From Chloroflexota bacterium (GTDB lineage Bacteria; Chloroflexota; Anaerolineae; Aggregatilineales; Phototrophicaceae), in the NCBI GenBank assembly GCA_026707225.1, contig JAPOXG010000079.1, positions 1-63,008 of the forward strand: DNA of 63,008 nt. Direction: 5' to 3'. This document shows, in pieces, positions 44,043-53,034 of the stretch; within the stretch, counting starts at the first letter, position 1, and each line of letters begins with the position of its first letter. The notes under the pieces are model-generated. The model was not told the origin of the DNA and did no database searches. It saw only the letters and a program-made list of their open reading frames with translations. Made by a program: the position numbers and the translations under genes.

Positions 44043-46133
44043 ATGAGTTTCGAGCTTGGCTTCGATATTGGCGGCACCTTCACCGATTTCGCGCTGCTGA
44101 ATCAGGAAAGCGGCGAACTGGAGATATTCAAGGCGCTGACCACGCCGGAGCGTCCTGAAGTTGGCGCTCTGGAAGGCTTGGCTCGCTTTCTCGCAAGCTG
44201 TGGATTACGCCATGAGGAGCTGCTCAATCTGTTCCACGGGACCACACTGGTCGCCAACACGCTCATCGAGCAAAAGGGCGCGCTGGTCGGCACCCTGACG
44301 ACGGCCGGATTTCGCGACATCCTCGAAATGCGGACGGAGCAGCGCTATGCGATTTATGATCTGTTCTTGCAGTATCCGCCCCCGCTAAGCCCGCGCTATC
44401 TGCGGCGCGGCATCAAAGAGCGGATCGACCGCGATGGCAAGATCCTCGAACCGGTCTGTGAAGAAGATGTTCGGCGCGCGGTGGCCGATTTCAAACGGGA
44501 AGGCGTCGAAGCAATCGCCGTCTCCTGCTTGCACTCGTATCGCAATCCAGCCAACGAGCGGCGAATCGCCGAGATCGTGACCGATGTCTGGCCCGATGTG
44601 CCCTTGTCCCTGTCCAGCGAGATCGCGCCCGAGATCCGCGAATACGAACGGACCTCGACGACCGTCGCCAATGCCTACACGCTGCCGTTGATGTCGCGCT
44701 ACTTGAAGACGCTGGACGATCAGCTGGCGGACGCTGACTTCGGCGGCCACTTGTTTTTGATGCTTTCATCGGGCAGTTCGGCGCTGGCGGGCGCCGCCCG
44801 GTCGCAGCCGATCCGTTTGGTGGAATCGGGTCCGGCGGCTGGGGCGCTTGCCGCCGCTTACTTCGGCGAGCTGGCGGGCCAAAAGGACTTGATCTCTTTC
44901 GACATGGGCGGGACGACGGCGAAAGTGGCGCTGGTTCATGATGGCGCGCCTGCGGCCGCGTCCAATTTGGAGGTCGCCCGCGTGCATCGTTTCACCAAAG
45001 GCAGCGGCTATCCCTTGCAATTCCCCACGGTCGATGTTCTGGAGAGCGGCGCCGGCGGCGGCAGCATCGCCTGGGTGGATCAGCTGGGTTTGCTCAAGGT
45101 CGGTCCACAGAGCGCCGGCTCAGACCCCGGTCCGGCATGCTATGGTTTTGGCGGTCGGCTGCCGACGGTGACGGATGCCGATCTGGTTCTGGGCTATCTG
45201 AACCCGGATTACTTCCTGGGCGGGGCGATGGCGTTGGATCGGAAAGCGGCGGAAAAGGCGCTGGAACCGCTGGCGGAGATGTTCGGCTGGACGGTGGTTG
45301 AAGCGGCGTCGGCTATCCATCAACTGGTCAATGAGAATATGGCGGCGGCCGCTCGCATTCACATCTTGGAGCGCGGGCGGGATCCGCGCAATTACGCCAT
45401 GGTCTGCTTTGGCGGCGCTGGCCCCGCCCATGCGGCGGGCGTCGGGCAAATCCTGCGGGTCGCCGAGGTGATTGTCGCGCCGGGCGCCGGCGTCGCCTCC
45501 GCCGTTGGCTTGCTGATCGCGCCCATCGCCTTTGATTATTCGCATTCTTATCCGACTCCATTGGCAACCGCGGATTGGCGCGCGGTAAGCGGCTTATTCG
45601 CCGAAATGGAAGCGCAAGGCCGGCGGATGCTGCGCGCGGCGGGCATTGCCGACGAGGAGACGGTGATTGAGCGCAGTGTGGACGGTCGCTTTCAAGGGCA
45701 GCTGCACGAGATTCAAGTGCCGCTGCCGGCGGAACTCGGCGCGCTGGCGCTGGACGATTTCCGCGTCCGATTCAAATCCCGCTATCGCGAGCTTTATCAT
45801 TACGTTCCCGATCACAGTCCGATCGAGTTGTTGACCTGGCGCGTTCGCGTATCCGGGGCGCGCAAGACCATGAGATCGCCGCTGCTGCCAGAATCTGGCG
45901 CGGACCCGGCCCCGGCCGCCAAGGGACAGCGCCAGGCCTATTTTTCCGAGCTCGCGGATTTCGTCGAGACGCCGGTTTACGATCGCTATCGTCTTGGCGC
46001 CGGCATGACCTTTCCCGGTCCGGCAATTGTCGAAGAGCGCGAATCGACCATCGTCGTACGGCCCGGCATGGGGGCGCGCGCCGACGCTTACGGCAATGTG
46101 CGTCTCATTCGCGCTCGGCCGGAAAAACGATAA
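44043..46133 (+). CDS. hyuA: Hydantoinase/oxoprolinase A subunit (HyuA, full length)
   Basis: The 696-residue protein has the full HyuA form. It contains the ASKHA phosphate loops ELGFDIGGTFTDFALL and SFDMGGTTAKVALVHDG (near residue 285), the conserved block RLVESGPAAGALAAAYF, and a C-terminal segment with FPGPAIVEERESTIVV. HyuA with HyuB opens hydantoins, 5-oxoproline or similar lactams in an ATP-dependent reaction. It starts 47 bases after the DppB permease. The HyuB subunit lies two genes later at 46904, separated by a racemase, all on the same strand. It is only distantly similar to the short HyuA at 1269, which pairs with DUF917 proteins. Confidence 0.92.
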   Translation: MSFELGFDIGGTFTDFALLNQESGELEIFKALTTPERPEVGALEGLARFLASCGLRHEELLNLFHGTTLVANTLIEQKGALVGTLTTAGFRDILEMRTEQRYAIYDLFLQYPPPLSPRYLRRGIKERIDRDGKILEPVCEEDVRRAVADFKREGVEAIAVSCLHSYRNPANERRIAEIVTDVWPDVPLSLSSEIAPEIREYERTSTTVANAYTLPLMSRYLKTLDDQLADADFGGHLFLMLSSGSSALAGAARSQPIRLVESGPAAGALAAAYFGELAGQKDLISFDMGGTTAKVALVHDGAPAAASNLEVARVHRFTKGSGYPLQFPTVDVLESGAGGGSIAWVDQLGLLKVGPQSAGSDPGPACYGFGGRLPTVTDADLVLGYLNPDYFLGGAMALDRKAAEKALEPLAEMFGWTVVEAASAIHQLVNENMAAAARIHILERGRDPRNYAMVCFGGAGPAHAAGVGQILRVAEVIVAPGAGVASAVGLLIAPIAFDYSHSYPTPLATADWRAVSGLFAEMEAQGRRMLRAAGIADEETVIERSVDGRFQGQLHEIQVPLPAELGALALDDFRVRFKSRYRELYHYVPDHSPIELLTWRVRVSGARKTMRSPLLPESGADPAPAAKGQRQAYFSELADFVETPVYDRYRLGAGMTFPGPAIVEERESTIVVRPGMGARADAYGNVRLIRARPEKR

Positions 46134-46143
46134 GGTGCTTGAA

Positions 46144-46887
46144 ATGCGCATCCTTTGGATAGACCCGATTGTCGAGGACCGGATTTACGTGGGCGCCTTG
46201 CGCAAAGCGTTGGACGAAGCGCGCCGTCCGGGCACGGAGTTGGAAATTATCTCCCTGCCCGAAGGACCCGCCCCCCGTCATTTGCGCTATCATGCCTATG
46301 AAGCGCTGGTCATGGGCGACATTGTGACGGCGGTTTATCGCTTGGCGCCGGATTACGACGCCATCGTCATCGGCTGCTTTTATGATCTGGCGCTGCGGGA
46401 AGCGCGGGAAGTCTCGGGTAAGGCGATCGTCACCGCGCCCTGCGAGTCTTCCATCGTCGTCGCCGGGCAACTTGGGAATAGCTTTTCGGTGCTGGTCGGC
46501 GCGGACAAGGCGATTCCCAAGATGCGCGAGAATATCCGCGCGTACGGCTATGGACACCGCCTGATGTCCATGCGGCCATTGAATATGGGCGTGCTGGAAT
46601 TTCAGGCGCAGGCGGAGCGCACAATGGAGGCGATGCTGCGCGAGGGCAGAAAGGCGGTGGAAGAAGACCGCGCCGAAGTGATCGTGCTCGGCTGCAGCGC
46701 CGAAGTTGGTTTTCATCGGACGCTGCAAGAGGAATTGGGCGTGCCAGTCATCGACTCCGCTCTGGCGCCATTTAAGCTTGCCGAGTTTCTGGCGGAGACG
46801 GCGAGTCGATTCGGCTGGTATCCGAGCCGCCGTTGGGGCAGTGAGCCGCCGCCGGAAGATGAGATTCGAGAATGGGGACTCTTCTAG
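46144..46887 (+). CDS. Asp/Glu/hydantoin racemase family protein
   Basis: The 247-residue protein has the two-cysteine layout of the family: Cys78 in IVIGCFYDLALREAREVS and a second Cys in VIVLGCSAEVGFHRTL near residue 183. It also has a C-terminal ELGVPVIDSALAPFKLA. Family members racemise aspartate, glutamate or 5-substituted hydantoins. The location between HyuA and HyuB favours hydantoin racemase, which makes both enantiomers available to the hydantoinase. The ATG at 46144 lies ten bases after the HyuA stop; the longer open frame from 46027 is an overlap with HyuA and is not needed. Confidence 0.88.
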   Translation: MRILWIDPIVEDRIYVGALRKALDEARRPGTELEIISLPEGPAPRHLRYHAYEALVMGDIVTAVYRLAPDYDAIVIGCFYDLALREAREVSGKAIVTAPCESSIVVAGQLGNSFSVLVGADKAIPKMRENIRAYGYGHRLMSMRPLNMGVLEFQAQAERTMEAMLREGRKAVEEDRAEVIVLGCSAEVGFHRTLQEELGVPVIDSALAPFKLAEFLAETASRFGWYPSRRWGSEPPPEDEIREWGLF

Positions 46888-46903
46888 TTGGGGAACGTTG
46901 ATT

Positions 46904-48628
46904 ATGGCGGATAACAGAATTGACCCGCTCACGCTGGAAATACTCTGGCAGCGGCTGATCACAGTCGCCGATCAGATGTCGACGACGCTGGCGCGCACGG
47001 CCTTCTCAACCACCATCACTGCTTCGAATGATTATGGCTGCGTGCTGATTGACGCCGACGCGCAGTGCGTCGCCCACGCGCAGCGGAGCCTGCCGATTTT
47101 CAACCGCACCATGCCCTATACCACGAGCCTGATACTGAAGCGCTTCGGGCGCGAGAATATCCGGCCGGGCGATGTTTTCATCTCGAACGACCCTTGGGAA
47201 AATGCCGGGCACAACCCGGATATCACGGTGATCACGCCATTTTTCAAGGGCGGCGCGTTGGCGGGCTTTGCCGCCAGCATCGCTCATCATGCTGATGTGG
47301 GTGGCGCGGTCGATACCAATCAGGTGCGCGACAGCTATGAAGAAGGGCTTCTCATACCGCTTGTCAAGCTCTGCGAAGCGGGCGAGATCAACCAGACCGC
47401 GCTCGATTTCATCGCCGCCAACGTGCGATTGCCGACGGCGGTCATCGGCGATATCCACGCGCAGGCGGCGGCCAATCAGACGGGCGTTGAACGTTGCCTG
47501 GCGCTGCTGGACGAATACGGCCTGCCCGATTTGCGCGCGCTATCGGCGGAGATTCAGGACCGCTCGGAGCGGGCGATGCGCGCGGCGATCGCGGCTTTGC
47601 CCGACGGCTTCTATCGCTCCAAGGTCGTGGTCGACGAACTGGATCAGCCTCTGCAGCTTGTCTGTACGCTGGAAGTGCGGGGCGACGAAATCTACATTGA
47701 CTTCAGCGGCACTTCCCCCCAGCAGCCGCGCGGCGCCATCAATGTGACCTTCACTTTCACGCACGGGCAGATTTCTTATGCGCTGAAGGCGACCTTGCTG
47801 CCGGATGTGCCAGGGAACGATGGCTGTTACCGCCCGATCCACGCCAGCGCGCCCCCCGGCTGCGTCTTGAATGCGCGGAAGCCCGCTTCGGTCAGCCAGC
47901 GGCATCGCATCGGCGCGCATATTTTTGGCGCAGTGATTCAAGCGCTGGCGGAAGTGCTGCCGGATAGCGTAATTGCTGGTTCGGGTTTCCTGGTCAGCAC
48001 CCGCGTCTTCGCTGACGCCGCCGATAAGTCCATCAGCCACTCTTATCTGTTCAGCGCCGGTGGCATGGGCGCCAATGCGCGGACCAATGGCATCTCGACG
48101 GTGCAGGTGCCGGCGCTTGCGGGAGCGGTGCCGGTTGAACTGTTTGAGATCACCGTGCCGATCGTGACGCGCTGCCGCAAATTCATTACAGATTCCGGCG
48201 GCGCCGGGCGACAGCGGGGCGGGCTGGCGCAGCGCATGGAGTTGAGCCTGCTGCCCGGATTTGACGGAAGGGCGACCGTGTCGGTGCATGCGGCGGGACA
48301 AAATGTGCCGCCCTTTGGCTTGCGTGGCGGCGACGGCGGGGCGCCCGCTCAGATCCTGCGTGATGGCGTCGTCTTGAGCCGGGCGGAAAAAGTGCGGCAC
48401 GCCAGCGCGCTTCCACTCACCGACACTAGGGCGACCGTCGGCTTTGAGACGGCGGCCGGCGGCGGTTACGGACCGCCTAAGGAGCGAGAAATAGCCAGCG
48501 TACAGGCGGATGTGCGCGACGGCTTGGTATCGCTGGAGCGGGCGGCGGCGGCCTATGGCGTCGTTCTCGATCCAAAGTCGCTGGAAATCGATCTGAGGGC
48601 GACAGCAGCGAAGCGCAATGAGATGTAG
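46904..48628 (+). CDS. hyuB: Hydantoinase/oxoprolinase B subunit (HyuB)
   Basis: The 574-residue protein matches HyuB: RIDPLTLEILWQRLITVADQ at the N-terminus, DYGCVLIDADAQCVAH, GDVFISNDPWENAGHNPD, and the His pair HHADVGG near residue 128. C-terminal RCRKFITDSGGAGRQRGGL is also conserved. It forms the catalytic complex with HyuA. The ATG at 46904 is chosen because the family N-terminus begins five residues later; the long upstream frame is a shadow of the racemase gene. GGGGA precedes the start. The DppC permease gene follows after a short gap, so the enzyme is made together with the uptake system. Confidence 0.92.
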   Translation: MADNRIDPLTLEILWQRLITVADQMSTTLARTAFSTTITASNDYGCVLIDADAQCVAHAQRSLPIFNRTMPYTTSLILKRFGRENIRPGDVFISNDPWENAGHNPDITVITPFFKGGALAGFAASIAHHADVGGAVDTNQVRDSYEEGLLIPLVKLCEAGEINQTALDFIAANVRLPTAVIGDIHAQAAANQTGVERCLALLDEYGLPDLRALSAEIQDRSERAMRAAIAALPDGFYRSKVVVDELDQPLQLVCTLEVRGDEIYIDFSGTSPQQPRGAINVTFTFTHGQISYALKATLLPDVPGNDGCYRPIHASAPPGCVLNARKPASVSQRHRIGAHIFGAVIQALAEVLPDSVIAGSGFLVSTRVFADAADKSISHSYLFSAGGMGANARTNGISTVQVPALAGAVPVELFEITVPIVTRCRKFITDSGGAGRQRGGLAQRMELSLLPGFDGRATVSVHAAGQNVPPFGLRGGDGGAPAQILRDGVVLSRAEKVRHASALPLTDTRATVGFETAAGGGYGPPKEREIASVQADVRDGLVSLERAAAAYGVVLDPKSLEIDLRATAAKRNEM

Positions 48629-48676
48629 TCCCGGCCGCGAGCCTGTGAGGGAGTGGCGTCAAGCCGAACAAGCGGC

Positions 48677-49498
48677 ATGAGAAAATGGATCAGACTGGGT
48701 GCGCGGAATCCGGGATTGCTGGCCGGCATCCTGCTGCTTTTGCCATTCCTGCTCTTCGCATTGCTGCCGACGGTTTTCGCCACGCATGACCCGATAAAAA
48801 CTTCAATACGCGAATTATATACGCCGCCGAGCGCTGAACATTTCTTCGGCACTGATGAGCTGGGGCGCGATGTTTACAGCCGCGTGGTGCATGGCGCGCG
48901 CATTTCGCTCGCTTCGGCTTCATTGATCATCGGCATCGCCTGTGTCATCGGCGTCGTGCTCGGTACAATCGCCGGCTATTGGGGCGGTTGGAGCGACCGC
49001 CTGATCATGACGCTGGTGGATCTGGTGCTTGCGTTTCCCAGTTTGATTCTGGCGCTGGCGGTGAGCGCGGCGCTGGGGCCGGGCCTGCGCAGCGCCATTA
49101 TCGCGGCGGCGGCGGTTTGGTGGCCCGTGTACGCGCGTCTGCTGCGCGGCATCACCCTGCAGCTGGCTGAGATGGAGTTCGTCACCGCGGCGCGGGCGAT
49201 GGGAGCGTCGGCGCCGGCGATCATCCTGCGGCACATCTTGCCGAACGCGGTCTACGCCATCATCGTCCGCATCAGCATTGATCTGGGATTGGCTGTGCTG
49301 CTGCTGGCGAGCCTAAGCTTCATCGGCTTGGGCGCCAGCGCGCCTACGCCGGAGTGGGGGGCGATGGTGGCTTGGGGGCGGCTATACTTCCTGACCGAGT
49401 GGTGGATCGGCGGCTTCCCGGCGCTGGCCATCACCTTGATTGTGGTCGCCATTACCATGGTTGGCGATGGCTTGAATGAATTGCGAACCATCCGGTGA
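48677..49498 (+). CDS. ABC transporter permease, DppC/OppC type
   Basis: The 273-residue permease has the DppC N-terminus: a short cytoplasmic tail, one helix (GLLAGILLLLPFLLFALLP), then HFFGTDELGRDVYSRVVHGA, the strongest DppC signature. The cytoplasmic loop TAARAMGASAPAIILRHILP lies near residue 170. ATG 48677 is used because it gives the usual short tail; GTG 48653 in the same frame is an alternative. It is the partner of DppB at 42988 despite the three catabolic genes in between. A hairpin repeat and the M24 peptidase gene follow. Confidence 0.9.
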   Translation: MRKWIRLGARNPGLLAGILLLLPFLLFALLPTVFATHDPIKTSIRELYTPPSAEHFFGTDELGRDVYSRVVHGARISLASASLIIGIACVIGVVLGTIAGYWGGWSDRLIMTLVDLVLAFPSLILALAVSAALGPGLRSAIIAAAAVWWPVYARLLRGITLQLAEMEFVTAARAMGASAPAIILRHILPNAVYAIIVRISIDLGLAVLLLASLSFIGLGASAPTPEWGAMVAWGRLYFLTEWWIGGFPALAITLIVVAITMVGDGLNELRTIR

Positions 49499-49576
49499 TT
49501 ACAGAGTATCTATGTGATTCCAAGTTTGTTAACAGTAGGACTGCAGTTCGCATGGAATCTCAAAAAACGCAAAGTT

Positions 49577-49602
49577 TGTAGGGGCGAGCCGGTGGCTCGC
49601 CC
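49577..49602 (+). repeat. Hairpin repeat copy
   Basis: GGGCGAGCC, loop GGT, GGCTCGCCC, between DppC and the M24 peptidase gene. Confidence 0.85.
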
Positions 49603-49680
49603 TCTTTCACCATAGTATTGAAATCAGACTTCGCGTGATTAATTTGGTATGAGCTAAGAAAGACTTTGGAGATAAAGAAT

Positions 49681-50781
49681 ATGAGCTTCGACGGGCGCAT
49701 AGACAAATTGCACGCGATTATGCGGCAGGCCGGGCTGGATGTAGTTGCGCTGATACCCGGACCCAATCACCGCTATCTGACGGGCGCCGAGCATTATGTT
49801 TTGGAGCGCCCTATCGTCACTTTCTACCGGCCGGATGAGAAGCCAATCGCGGTCATTCCCGAGCTGGAGATTCCGCTGTTTGAACGCCATTCAGATGCTG
49901 CTGAACTCATCTCCTACACCGATGCAGAAGGATATGAAGGCGCCTTCGCTGCGGCTATGGACCGGCTCAGCGCGCGCGGCAAGACAATTGGCGTGGAAGG
50001 TCTGCACATGCGTTTTTTCGAGGGCGAGGTCATCCGGCAGTCCGCGCCTGATGCGGCGGTGATGGACGCGACTGCGCCGCTGGCCGAGCTGCGACTGCAT
50101 AAGGACGCCAGCGAGATCGCTCTGCTGCGGCGCGCCATCGACATCTCAGAGCGGGCGCTGGGGGCGATGTTGGACGAAGTGGAAGTCGGCATGAGCGAGA
50201 TTGAGGCGGCAGCGATTTTGGAAGGACATATCAAAGCGCTCGGTGGTGATGGCTTGTCCTTTGGCACGATTCTGCATGCCGGCGCCAATACACCGCTGCC
50301 GCATTCGGGCCCGCTGGATTACCGCATACAGCATGGCGATCCGCTGATTGTCGATTTCGGCGCCACCTACAATGGATATTGCGCCGATATCACGCGAACT
50401 GTGTTCGTCGGAGAGGTCAATGATGCGCAGCGTGACTTTTACGAAATCGTGCGGAAGGCCAACGAGGCAGGACGACAGGCGGCGAGACCGGGCGCCACCT
50501 GCGAGTCGGTGGATTTGGCGGCGCGGCAAGTCTTCATCGACGCTGGCTACGAAGATTTGATCCGGCACCGCACTGGCCATGGGCTGGGCATGGAAGCGCA
50601 CGAAGCGCCTTATATCGTGATTGGGAATGAGCAAGTCCTGGCGCCGGGCATGGTCTTCACGGTTGAGCCGGGCATCTACCGCATGGGTGAAATCGGCGTG
50701 CGGATTGAAGACAATATGCTGATCACCGAAGACGGCGCCGAGAGCCTGACAAGATTTCCCCGAGATATCATGGTGATATAG
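49681..50781 (+). CDS. M24 family metallopeptidase (Xaa-Pro dipeptidase/aminopeptidase-like)
   Basis: The 366-residue protein has a creatinase-type N-terminal domain (LIPGPNHRYLTGAEHYVL) and an M24 pita-bread domain. The metal ligands are in place: two Asp in VDFGATYNGYCADITRTVF, His in HRTGHGLGMEAHEAP, and two Glu in VFTVEPGIY and GVRIEDNML. It cleaves Xaa-Pro peptides or related amides; creatinase-like activity is another option. GGAGA at 49668-49672 is eight bases before the ATG at 49681, so the in-frame TTG at 49666 is rejected. It probably completes the Dpp/hydantoinase locus, acting on the imported or ring-opened product. Confidence 0.9.
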   Translation: MSFDGRIDKLHAIMRQAGLDVVALIPGPNHRYLTGAEHYVLERPIVTFYRPDEKPIAVIPELEIPLFERHSDAAELISYTDAEGYEGAFAAAMDRLSARGKTIGVEGLHMRFFEGEVIRQSAPDAAVMDATAPLAELRLHKDASEIALLRRAIDISERALGAMLDEVEVGMSEIEAAAILEGHIKALGGDGLSFGTILHAGANTPLPHSGPLDYRIQHGDPLIVDFGATYNGYCADITRTVFVGEVNDAQRDFYEIVRKANEAGRQAARPGATCESVDLAARQVFIDAGYEDLIRHRTGHGLGMEAHEAPYIVIGNEQVLAPGMVFTVEPGIYRMGEIGVRIEDNMLITEDGAESLTRFPRDIMVI

Positions 50782-50792
50782 ACGCCGAGGCG

Positions 50793-50811
50793 ATTGCGCG
50801 ATTTGCGCAAT
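50793..50811. repeat. Perfect hairpin after the M24 peptidase
   Basis: ATTGCGC and GCGCAAT pair perfectly around loop GATTT, 12 bases after the stop. There is no T-run, so it is not a classic intrinsic terminator. Confidence 0.55.
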
Positions 50812-51180
50812 GGCATCTGCAGCTTGCGCAAATGCTGAATGTAAAGCAAGGCTGGGGATATTGCGTGTTCGGGCGCGGCATCTGCGTTTGCGCGCGGAGA
50901 AGAAAATTACGCAAAGGGATTTCCGGGTTGGGCCAATGCCGGATGTCAATACCGGCAAGGATTTGCGCGGAATTGTTGGCGAGACTGGCATTTGCGCGCC
51001 GGGACGATTTTTGTGCCAATGTGTCATTCCCTTCGGCGTGGTGGCGTTACGGCGGTCGAGTCTGGAAGCAGGGTAGCCGGGCGCGGGTTTGCAATGGAGT
51101 CCAAATGCTCTCGTATTCGTCAATCTTCTATGCTTGCCGTCGTCCCGCAGAGTCGGCGGTTCGAGTCGGCGAATAGGATT
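50812..51180. other. Longest gene-free stretch (50782-51247), with scattered TTTGCGC motifs
   Basis: No convincing gene lies between the M24 stop and the PhyH start. The first half carries repeated TTGCGC-type words in both orientations (about 50802, 50824, 50887, 50962, 50991, and a variant TTACGCAAA at 50908). The short open frames here lack ribosome-binding sites and family features. The last 40 bases of the full gap hold the PhyH promoter. The segment may be decayed coding DNA or a binding region. Confidence 0.5.
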
Positions 51181-51209
51181 TTGTCTTGCGACAGGGGACG
51201 GGATATAAT
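51181..51209 (+). promoter_or_regulatory. Promoter for the tandem PhyH genes
   Basis: TTGTCT at 51181-51186, a 17-base spacer and a perfect TATAAT at 51204-51209. The leader to the ATG at 51248 is about 32 bases. Confidence 0.65.
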
Positions 51210-51247
51210 TGGCGCAGGCAGTTAGTTGCAGTGAAAGGGTATGTCAA

Positions 51248-52078
51248 ATGAATACGCATTTGACGAAGGAACAGATCAATTTTTATCGGGAGCAGGGCTA
51301 TATCGTCATCGAGGACTTTTTATCGCCCGAAGAACTGGAGACTTGGCGGCGGCAGGTGGACGATGCGGTCGCGCAGCGCGAAGGGCGCGTTACCGCCGAT
51401 GGCATGCTGGCCTCCGAGCGCATCGTTGACGAAGAAAGCGCCTATTTTGACAAGGTCTTCGTACATCGGCAGAATCTGTGGATTGATCACGCTGGCATGC
51501 GCGAGCTAATGTGGGATCCGCGGCTGGGTAAAATGATAAGCGAATTGGCGGGCGTGGACGGCATGCGCATTTGGCATGATCAGGCGCTGATCAAACAGCC
51601 TTGGGCGAACCCTACCGGCTGGCATTTGGACAATGCCTCCTGGTCTTATTCATCGCGCGCTGCCATCACGATTTGGGTGGCGCTGGACGACGCCACGCGC
51701 GATAATGGCTGCCTTTATTTCCTGCCGGGCGCGCACAAGACGGCCACTTTCGAGCATGCCGGGATCGGCTCGAATATCAGCGACCTATTTGAACTCTATC
51801 CGCAGTGGGCGGAATTGCAGTCGGTAGCGGCACAGATGAAAGCGGGATCTTGCTCCTTCCACAACGGTTTGATGCCGCATGGCGCCGGGGCCAATATGAC
51901 GCCGGGTACGCGGCGGGCGATGACCTGCGGCTATATGCCCGATGGCTCTACCTTCAATGGCAAGCGGAGTGCCTTGCCGCAGGCCTACTTCGAGTCGCTG
52001 GAAATCGGCGATGTGCTGGACAATGATGCAATCAACCCGCTGATCTGGCATAAAACGAAACCCTACGTAGGCGCTTAA
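51248..52078 (+). CDS. PhyH-family Fe(II)/2-oxoglutarate dioxygenase, tandem copy a
   Basis: The 276-residue protein starts with the PhyH pattern LTKEQINFYREQGYIVIEDF. The iron motif HLD (His126, Asp128) is in TGWHLDNASWS, a distal His lies in GLMPHGAGANM near residue 211, and Arg222/223 can bind 2-oxoglutarate. The ATG at 51248 follows AAAGGG by eight bases; the frame from 51209 only runs through the promoter. A consensus-like promoter (TTGTCT-N17-TATAAT) lies at 51181-51209. It is about 70% identical by eye to the next gene, so the pair is a recent tandem duplication. The substrate is unknown; the duplicated pair may form a heteromer or act on two related substrates. Confidence 0.9.
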   Translation: MNTHLTKEQINFYREQGYIVIEDFLSPEELETWRRQVDDAVAQREGRVTADGMLASERIVDEESAYFDKVFVHRQNLWIDHAGMRELMWDPRLGKMISELAGVDGMRIWHDQALIKQPWANPTGWHLDNASWSYSSRAAITIWVALDDATRDNGCLYFLPGAHKTATFEHAGIGSNISDLFELYPQWAELQSVAAQMKAGSCSFHNGLMPHGAGANMTPGTRRAMTCGYMPDGSTFNGKRSALPQAYFESLEIGDVLDNDAINPLIWHKTKPYVGA

Positions 52079-52102
52079 TGCCAAGCCAGAGGACTCATTG
52101 CA

Positions 52103-52927
52103 ATGAAGAATGAATTGACGCAAGAACAGATCGACTTTTATCAAGAGAACGGCTATATCGTCATCGAGGATTTTCTTACGTCCGCTGAATTGGAAATCTG
52201 GCGGCGCAATGTTGACGATGCGGTGGCACGACGTGGAAACCGCAAGCTTGCTGATAGGAGCGAAGTGGACGACGAGAGCGAAGAAGGCAAATATCGCCGC
52301 CTGCGCTTTGTGCAGCGTCTCAATCTGTGGACCGACCACGCGGGTATGCGCGAGCTGATGCTGGACCCGCGCCTGGGCAAGATGGCGAGCGAGCTGGCAG
52401 GAGTCGATGGCATGCGCATCTGGCATGATCAGGCGTTGAACAAGCAGCCCTGGGCGAACCCGACGGGCTGGCATTTGGATAATCCCTTGTGGTCTTATTC
52501 CTCGCGCGATGCCCTCAGCATTTGGGTGGCGCTGGACGACGCCACGCTGCAAAACGGCTGCCTATACTTCCTCCCCGGCGCGCACAAAACCGCCACATTC
52601 GACACTTCAAATATTGGCCCAAATATCAGCGATCTCTTCGATCTCTATCCACAGTGGGCGAAATTGCAGTCCGCCCCGGCGCCGATGAAGGCCGGGTCCT
52701 GCTCCTTCCACAACGGTCTGATGCCGCATGGAGCGGGCGCGAATATGACGCCGGGCTGGCGGCGGGCGATGACCTGCGGCTATATGCCCGATGGCTCGAC
52801 CTTTAATGGCATTCAAAATATCTTGCCGCAGGATGTTTTCGAGTCGCTGGAAATCGGTGATGTATTTGATGATGACAGCAGGAATCCGCTGATCTGGCAT
52901 AAGACGAAGCCCTACGTGACCGCGTGA
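52103..52927 (+). CDS. PhyH-family Fe(II)/2-oxoglutarate dioxygenase, tandem copy b
   Basis: The 274-residue protein is the near-duplicate of the gene at 51248. It shares DHAGMRELM.DPRLGKM, ELAGVDGMRIWHDQAL, the HLD iron motif in TGWHLDNPLWSYSS, and GLMPHGAGANMTPG with the distal His. Differences concentrate in the variable segment after residue 45, where copy b is rich in charged residues (VDDESEEGKYRRLRF), and near the C-terminus. It starts 24 bases after copy a stops and is probably co-transcribed. The charged segment covers the region that in PhyH enzymes often lines the substrate pocket, so the two copies may have different substrates. Confidence 0.9.
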   Translation: MKNELTQEQIDFYQENGYIVIEDFLTSAELEIWRRNVDDAVARRGNRKLADRSEVDDESEEGKYRRLRFVQRLNLWTDHAGMRELMLDPRLGKMASELAGVDGMRIWHDQALNKQPWANPTGWHLDNPLWSYSSRDALSIWVALDDATLQNGCLYFLPGAHKTATFDTSNIGPNISDLFDLYPQWAKLQSAPAPMKAGSCSFHNGLMPHGAGANMTPGWRRAMTCGYMPDGSTFNGIQNILPQDVFESLEIGDVFDDDSRNPLIWHKTKPYVTA

Positions 52928-52967
52928 TCGCCAGGCGAGCTCGCGAGCGACTGGGTGTCGACGGTAA

Positions 52968-52996
52968 TTCGCAATCTTCATAAAACGCGCTAAAAT
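52968..52996 (+). promoter_or_regulatory. Possible promoter for the long PhyH gene
   Basis: TTCGCA at 52968-52973 (four of six), a 17-base spacer and TAAAAT at 52991-52996 (five of six), about 32 bases before the ATG at 53035. Confidence 0.45.
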
Positions 52997-53034
52997 GTCC
53001 GCATAGACAAATTGTATTGAGTGAGAGACAGAAA

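Noticed and set aside
50146..51123. A minus-strand frame reaching into the gene-free segment after M24
   Set aside because: Most of it is antisense to the M24 peptidase, and the extension has no motifs or ribosome-binding site.
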